The notes under the pieces were generated by a model. The model was not told the DNA's origin. It searched no databases and was given only the letters and a program-made list of their open reading frames with translations. A stretch of DNA of 64,000 nucleotides, from assembly GCA_029207755.1 (NCBI GenBank), contig JARCOQ010000002.1, positions 41,612,244 to 41,676,243 on the forward strand, in the 5' to 3' direction. The position numbers and the translations under genes are program-made. Source of the stretch: Chamaea fasciata (Eukaryota > Chordata > Aves > Passeriformes > Sylviidae). Below, piece after piece: positions 56,551 through 64,000 of the stretch (position 1 is its first letter; the number at the start of each line of letters is the position of its first letter).

Positions 56551-58410
56551 GAAGCAAAGGACATGGAGACATCTGTTTTCTGACTTGTTCCCACCTTGCT
56601 GGTGGCCTTTGATAGTTCATGTCTATTTGTAGTTATCAGTTTAATCAGTTTAATCTGCAACAACTCCATAGACTTCTGATTTTTCCAAGCGAGAACAGTA
56701 CCTGTGTGCCCCCTTACCTTTGTCATAACCAGCCCTGTTACACTGATGGGATTTAGGGAGCATGGGAATGTGGCTCAGTGCCAGTGCATGATATGTTACA
56801 GATGACGGCTATTCAAATAATATTACTTATTTTGCACCTGCACTAGAAGCCAGCAGAGGATCATGTTGACAGGCAACTTGCCAGCACCCCAAGTCCACTC
56901 ATTTCACAGCTGTGGGACTCTCATTTTCCACTGTCAACCTGCACAGCCTGCTGCCAGAAGCCTTAAGGCTAAATGTAAGTTTGAATACTGGAAAAGAGCA
57001 AAAAATGGGCATTTTTGTTTCTAGAAGCAGAGTATTGCATATAAATTAAATGTGTGGGATTTGGAAAGTGGATGAAGCTTTTTCTCTAAGTAGAGTGATC
57101 ACTTGAGAGTTTCTGGGAAATCCTCTCACCCAACTGTGGCTGTCAAAATTTTCTCTAAGGCACCAAGGCTTCCTCAGTAGTAAATGAAGAGACAGGCATC
57201 TCAACATCATCCTTTGTTAATATTGTTATCAAAGCCCACCATTTGGAGGTATCTACCTTTTCCCATTAACTGCAGTGAGGTATGGACAGACAGACAAAGC
57301 TTGGGGCATAATTTAGGGGTGAAAATATTGAGGTGAGGTGAATCCCCCCACTTTAGGTACATATAGAAAGAGCAATCAAAATGTATGAAGAGGCAGGGTC
57401 CCTAGAGCTAAGAATAGCATCCAAGGCTCAGAAGCTGTTCCTTGTGTATTAAATAGCTATATATAAACCTGCACAAATATATTAATACATAAGCATTTGG
57501 GGACTTCCAGTTAAACCAGTTATAGAGTGTAATAAGCCCCTTTCCTCTTCAATGCAAACTATTTTAGTGGCTTCAGTTACTATACTAATTAATGTTTGCA
57601 CTGGTTATTTATTTATTAAGCCTTGAATCCATAAGTTTGTTTAAGTAATGCATGGATTATGGCATATTGTGGGAGATAAATTTTCCCATAGGAATCTGCT
57701 GGCACACACAGGATCATGTCATTTAACACCACCAGGCTATCTATCACATACCATTTCTGTTTATCTCCCTGCTTCTCTGATATATATTGTATTTGCATGC
57801 ACACCTGCACATAAATAGATATCCATATGCCCACCACATTAAGACATGGACAATGATTTGAAGTGGAAAGCACATAAAATAAGTCTGTTAATAATTTAAG
57901 ATGCTTTTAAAAAATATAGTGATAGATCTGCATGAAGTGGGCCATTACCATAATACTCTGAGAATATTCAATGATTTTAAGCAACTTCACTGTAAACCTA
58001 TAGCATTTCATGATTCTGAGGCATTGGATTAGGTTTCATTTCAATATTAATATATCAATATTAACTGTTACGTCACCCTAGCACTAGCATTTAAAAAAAG
58101 CTATTCCAAGTAGAAATTTATCACCAGCCTGGGACCCTGGAAATATTGACAGGAATAAGTGAGATTAAAGGAAAAGCTTTGAATTTTAAAATAACGTTAA
58201 AACAGGAAATGAAAATGGAAGACTCACTGTCCTTCTTAGCTGAGGATAAGGGGATCTTCGCAGCTCTCCCCCCAAGTTCTTTGCATGCAGATCTCCTATT
58301 ACACAGCTGTGCCAAATGGTTATGGGCAGCACAGCACAGGAAGCATCTTCTTTTCTTGCCAGGATAATTTTGAGGGCAGTAAATGAAATACCTATGGCCA
58401 AATCATATTA

Positions 58411-58434
58411 TTAGTTTGTATGCATACAAACTAA
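58411..58434. repeat. Perfect 24-bp palindrome
   Basis: Every base from TTAGTTTGTATG pairs with its mirror CATACAAACTAA with no spacer. It lies 347 bp upstream of the flip exon. As DNA it could bind a dimeric factor. As RNA it would make a 9-10-bp stem with a tight loop. Confidence 0.92.
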
Positions 58435-58728
58435 AAATAGATTGAAAGCAAGGAACACAAATTAATGTTTCTTAAGTCGCATATGCAGTTGTCTTACATC
58501 TCTGAAGGGTATGTTGTTAATATGTGTAAGCCAATAGTTTTGGGTTCACAGTAATTGCATACTATTTATTTACAAATCTTCCCCAGCAGTATGTGCCTGT
58601 TACCTAAAGCGATGGAGCAGGTCCCGGTCATATGTCTGTCTCTAAACCTGGGCCAACAGTACATGACATAGCACCCACTGTGGCCTCTGCTCTGTCACTT
58701 TGCAATGCGATTCTATGTAGTTTTACTT

Positions 58729-58770
58729 GAATAACATAAAATAACATATATAATGTTATTTATGTTATTT
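58729..58770 (+). promoter_or_regulatory. GRIA4: AU-rich hairpin immediately upstream of the flip 3' splice site
   Basis: The arms are 58730-58747 and 58753-58769, with 17 Watson-Crick pairs, one bulged A (near 58738), a terminal G-U (58729-58770) and a 5-nt loop (atata, 58748-58752). The 3' arm includes the T-rich tract before the acceptor, and the stem ends 11 nt upstream of the flip exon. Folding would hide the polypyrimidine tract and probably the branch point. The pairing is read directly; a role in flip/flop choice is inference. Confidence 0.7.
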
Positions 58771-58779
58771 TCCACGTGA

Positions 58780-61391
<2,612 letters not shown>

Positions 61392-62555
61392 GTAGGATTT
61401 AGGGCCTACTACAGCGAGTGGGTGATGCATCTTGTAACGCAGTGTTGTGACATGTCTGTCTAGTGGTGCTTGCTTCTGAACAGAGCTTTATATTTTGGAA
61501 AACTTCAGTGCAAAGTGGTTCAGTTCTTTTGGCTGCAGATGTACAGTATATTATTCTATGTTGCTAATAGACATCTGCATTGCAAGGAATTTTTAACATG
61601 AAAAATACATTTTGAACAACTGAAAGTTGTCAAATCAGTTGTGAAATGACAACTATTTTAAATAAGAAAGTATATATTACAGAGGGCCAGTTTTTAAGTA
61701 CTTGATTGGAAAGTCTGTTTTCCAAAAGGTTTGCACTCTACTCATGACAAATTGCTGCAAGCCTGTACTGTTTGATGTTGGCCCTATCTGTAACCAAGAT
61801 TTAGGATAGGCAACATCACTGAACCATAGTTAACCTAATGGAAGAAAAGGCACTGTTACAAGAAGTCTAAATGTTGTTTTACCTTCTCTCCCTCCTCCCC
61901 TCCCTGTTCCTTCACCCTCCCTTTGATACATGTTTTATGCTAATTGTGTGGCTTTTTTTTTTCCTCCCCACAATATCCTGCTCCAGGTCAAGTTTTGCCC
62001 ACTGTAATAGACACAAAGAATCACTAACCAGTGAATAGACCTTGATTATCATCCTCAGCTTTCAGTAACAAACCCCCTTACCTAGGTCAAGGCTAGTGTA
62101 TTTTAGACATTCATGCAGTGATTTTGGAGGCTGAAGCTCTGATGCTGCCGAGCTGCATCCTGCATAGCTCCCCTGAGTAGGTGTGCAGGGATGGTTTACT
62201 AATGTACTTGCTCCCATCTGTGCAGTGAGTATCTTGCCAACTTATCATTAGACAAATCAACTCTGTGACCTTTGGAAATGGCACGCGGCAGCAAATTGAG
62301 CTTCTAAATATAACTTTTACGTAGCTCCCAAGCTATGCTGGCTGCTTTGTAAGTGAATTGTGCAGCTAGCACCCTACCCTGTCATGCTGGTGCTCCCTTG
62401 CCCTTGCAAATAGCAAGCCACATGTCTCCTCTGTTAACAGCTATCTTCAGCTACATTTTCCTGAGCCATCCCTAGAGTGGAAGTAGAAAACACAAATTTA
62501 GGGAAACGAGATGAATAATATAATACTTACATTGCCACCTAGGGAAAAAAATAAT

Positions 62556-62561
62556 AATAAA
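62556..62561 (+). terminator. GRIA4: Candidate polyadenylation signal AATAAA
   Basis: AATAAA within ataataataaaaaa, about 1.17 kb after the short-form stop. A downstream T-rich run (acaattttttatttattatt) could serve as the downstream element. The A-rich setting makes a chance match quite possible. Confidence 0.35.
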
Positions 62562-62617
62562 AAAAAAAAAAGCTTGTAGGAAACAACAGGAGATACACTT
62601 ACAATTTTTTATTTATT

Positions 62618-62715
62618 ATTTGTATAGCGCTGGAGTAGACGGCGCTGTACAGTAGGTGAAGTGTGCCAGACACATAACAGGTCCCTGTCCCGAGGAGGTT
62701 ACAGCCTAAAGGCAC
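62618..62715 (+). repeat. Old amniote interspersed repeat remnant (family not named)
   Basis: The order 'tatttgtatagcgct', 'ggcgctgtacag', 'cagacacataacaggtccct' and gtcccgaggaggttacagcct matches a widespread ancient repeat seen in reptile genomes, typically with 'gcgctgtac' then 'ggtccctgcccc...gagcttacaatct'. I recognise the motif order from memory but cannot assign a family. It has diverged and its ends are approximate. Confidence 0.5.
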
Positions 62716-63496
62716 AGCCCGTTCAGTACCGAACCATTCAGTACAGAGCAAACACAGAGTGAGCAGAGAATGGTGTGTGAGCATTGATAGCTGGAGCGCT
62801 GCGAGGAATAGGTGGGTTCTCGGGGCGCGAGGGACGGGGCTGGCTGGGAAACTGTCCCCTACACACTGTTCTGTGGGGTTGGCTTTTCTTCCCTGTTCTA
62901 CAAGGAGTCATGACCCTGGGTATATTCTAATTGTAACAGAGCTGCCAATTTCCCCATGTAAGAAAAAAAGCAAAAAAGAGTTAGCTGTGGACTTCATTCA
63001 CTAGTGAAAAGGTGAGGCACACTGTGTGTCAAGGGGAGTCCAAGAGTATAGACCAGTGTTCATTACTGTGAACTGGGACACAGGACTTCCAGATGCTAAT
63101 ATTAATCTCCCAAGTCTACTCCCTACTGTCAGTAATAAGGGTCTCAAAAAGAAGTAATCCTGTGCAAATCATTGTGCAAAATGTAAGTGAAGGGTGCTTT
63201 TTTTCCTTTAAATTCTTTAGGGATGTGCTCACAACTGAGAGTGTCCCCAGGCTGGTATAAAAGTAAGAATCCCAGAAAACATATTCCTTATCAAGTTTAC
63301 AGAGTGCAATGCATTCAAAATACAGTCTTTAAAAAATCAAACAAAAAATTAAGCTTCCATTCAAATACTGACCTGACTCAAATTGGCTGAGCGTGCTAAA
63401 CATGGCATGACTCGACAATCCCTGCAGTTGCCACCCAGCTCTGTTATTCCAGTGCAACAGACACTGATCATACTTGTAGAAATTATTTAGTCTTAT

Positions 63497-63502
63497 AATA
63501 AA
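63497..63502 (+). terminator. GRIA4: Candidate polyadenylation signal AATAAA
   Basis: AATAAA in 'cttataataaaaaaaatag', about 2.1 kb after the short-form stop. There is no GT-rich element that clearly follows within 40 bp. Weak evidence. Confidence 0.25.
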
Positions 63503-64000
63503 AAAAATAGAGCTAACTGAGTTTTGTATTTAAAGGAAAGATCATAAGTACCTTACTCTAACGTGGATTTCTGTGCAACTTGTAACACAGAGATGAATTC
63601 CTATTGGAAAAATATATTTTAAGCAATTCAAAAAAGATGCAAAAATGTTGCATTTTATTTTACTGAAAATTCATTTTTGGGTCACTCAAAGCTTCTGATA
63701 ACTAACATTTTAGGGTGCAGACTTTTAAATTCACAAGAAAATCACTAGGATTTTGAACAAATATTTACAGACTTATGAAATTTTTCTTCCTACTTATTTG
63801 GCATAATATTTATGTGAAATTGAGAAATTTCAAGTCAACTTCTTATAAAAATGCTCATGCTCATATGTGGATGACTGCCAAGGCCCGGTCATCCTCTCCT
63901 GGCCACACTGACAGCGAGAGGTGCCTGTGTGGCACAGTGCACTGGGGGACTATGCCATACACGTGCTAGTCAAATACCCCTGTTTAGCTGGCAGCATTAG

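Overview
This is vertebrate nuclear DNA, most likely from a bird. It is AT-rich, has long introns, and every interspersed repeat I could classify with confidence is a CR1-type LINE (five copies). I saw no Alu, B1, L1 or other mammal-specific element. I cannot name the species from the sequence.

The window covers the 3' half of one gene on the + strand: GRIA4, the AMPA-type ionotropic glutamate receptor subunit GluA4. Nine coding segments lie in it: 4980-5090, 12440-12646, 18915-19285, 20513-20711, 25705-25952, the mutually exclusive flop (51817-51931) and flip (58782-58896) exons, and the last exon in the window (61144-61278, extended to 61389 in a short-tail form). All junctions are GT-AG, their phases join into one open frame, and exon lengths (111, 207, 371, 199, 248, 115 and 115 bp) agree with the GRIA family as I remember it. 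Upstream exons (signal peptide, amino-terminal domain, start of S1) and the long-tail terminal exon are not in the window.

The encoded protein runs from the end of the amino-terminal-domain/S1 linker through glutamate-binding lobe S1, M1, the M2 pore loop (unedited Gln, CAA, at the Q/R position), M3, lobe S2, the R/G site, flip or flop, M4 and a short PDZ-ligand C-tail. The paralogue call rests on GRIA4-specific residues in the M1-M2 linker, the flip exon and the short tail.

The best-supported non-coding structures are two. One is an exon-intron hairpin at 25946-26012 that places the R/G-site adenosine in an A-C mismatch, the classical ADAR substrate. The other is an AU-rich hairpin at 58729-58770, ending 11 nt before the flip exon, which I do not recognise from the literature. 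Failure of mutually exclusive splicing, by including both exons or neither, gives an early stop in either case, and this can be read directly.

The 25.9-kb intron 25953-51816 carries most of the repeats: four CR1 fragments, an LTR-like block on the - strand, a decayed integrase-like fragment on the - strand, and simple repeats. I found no second protein-coding gene, RNA gene or CRISPR array. The remaining open frames are short and lack recognisable domains.
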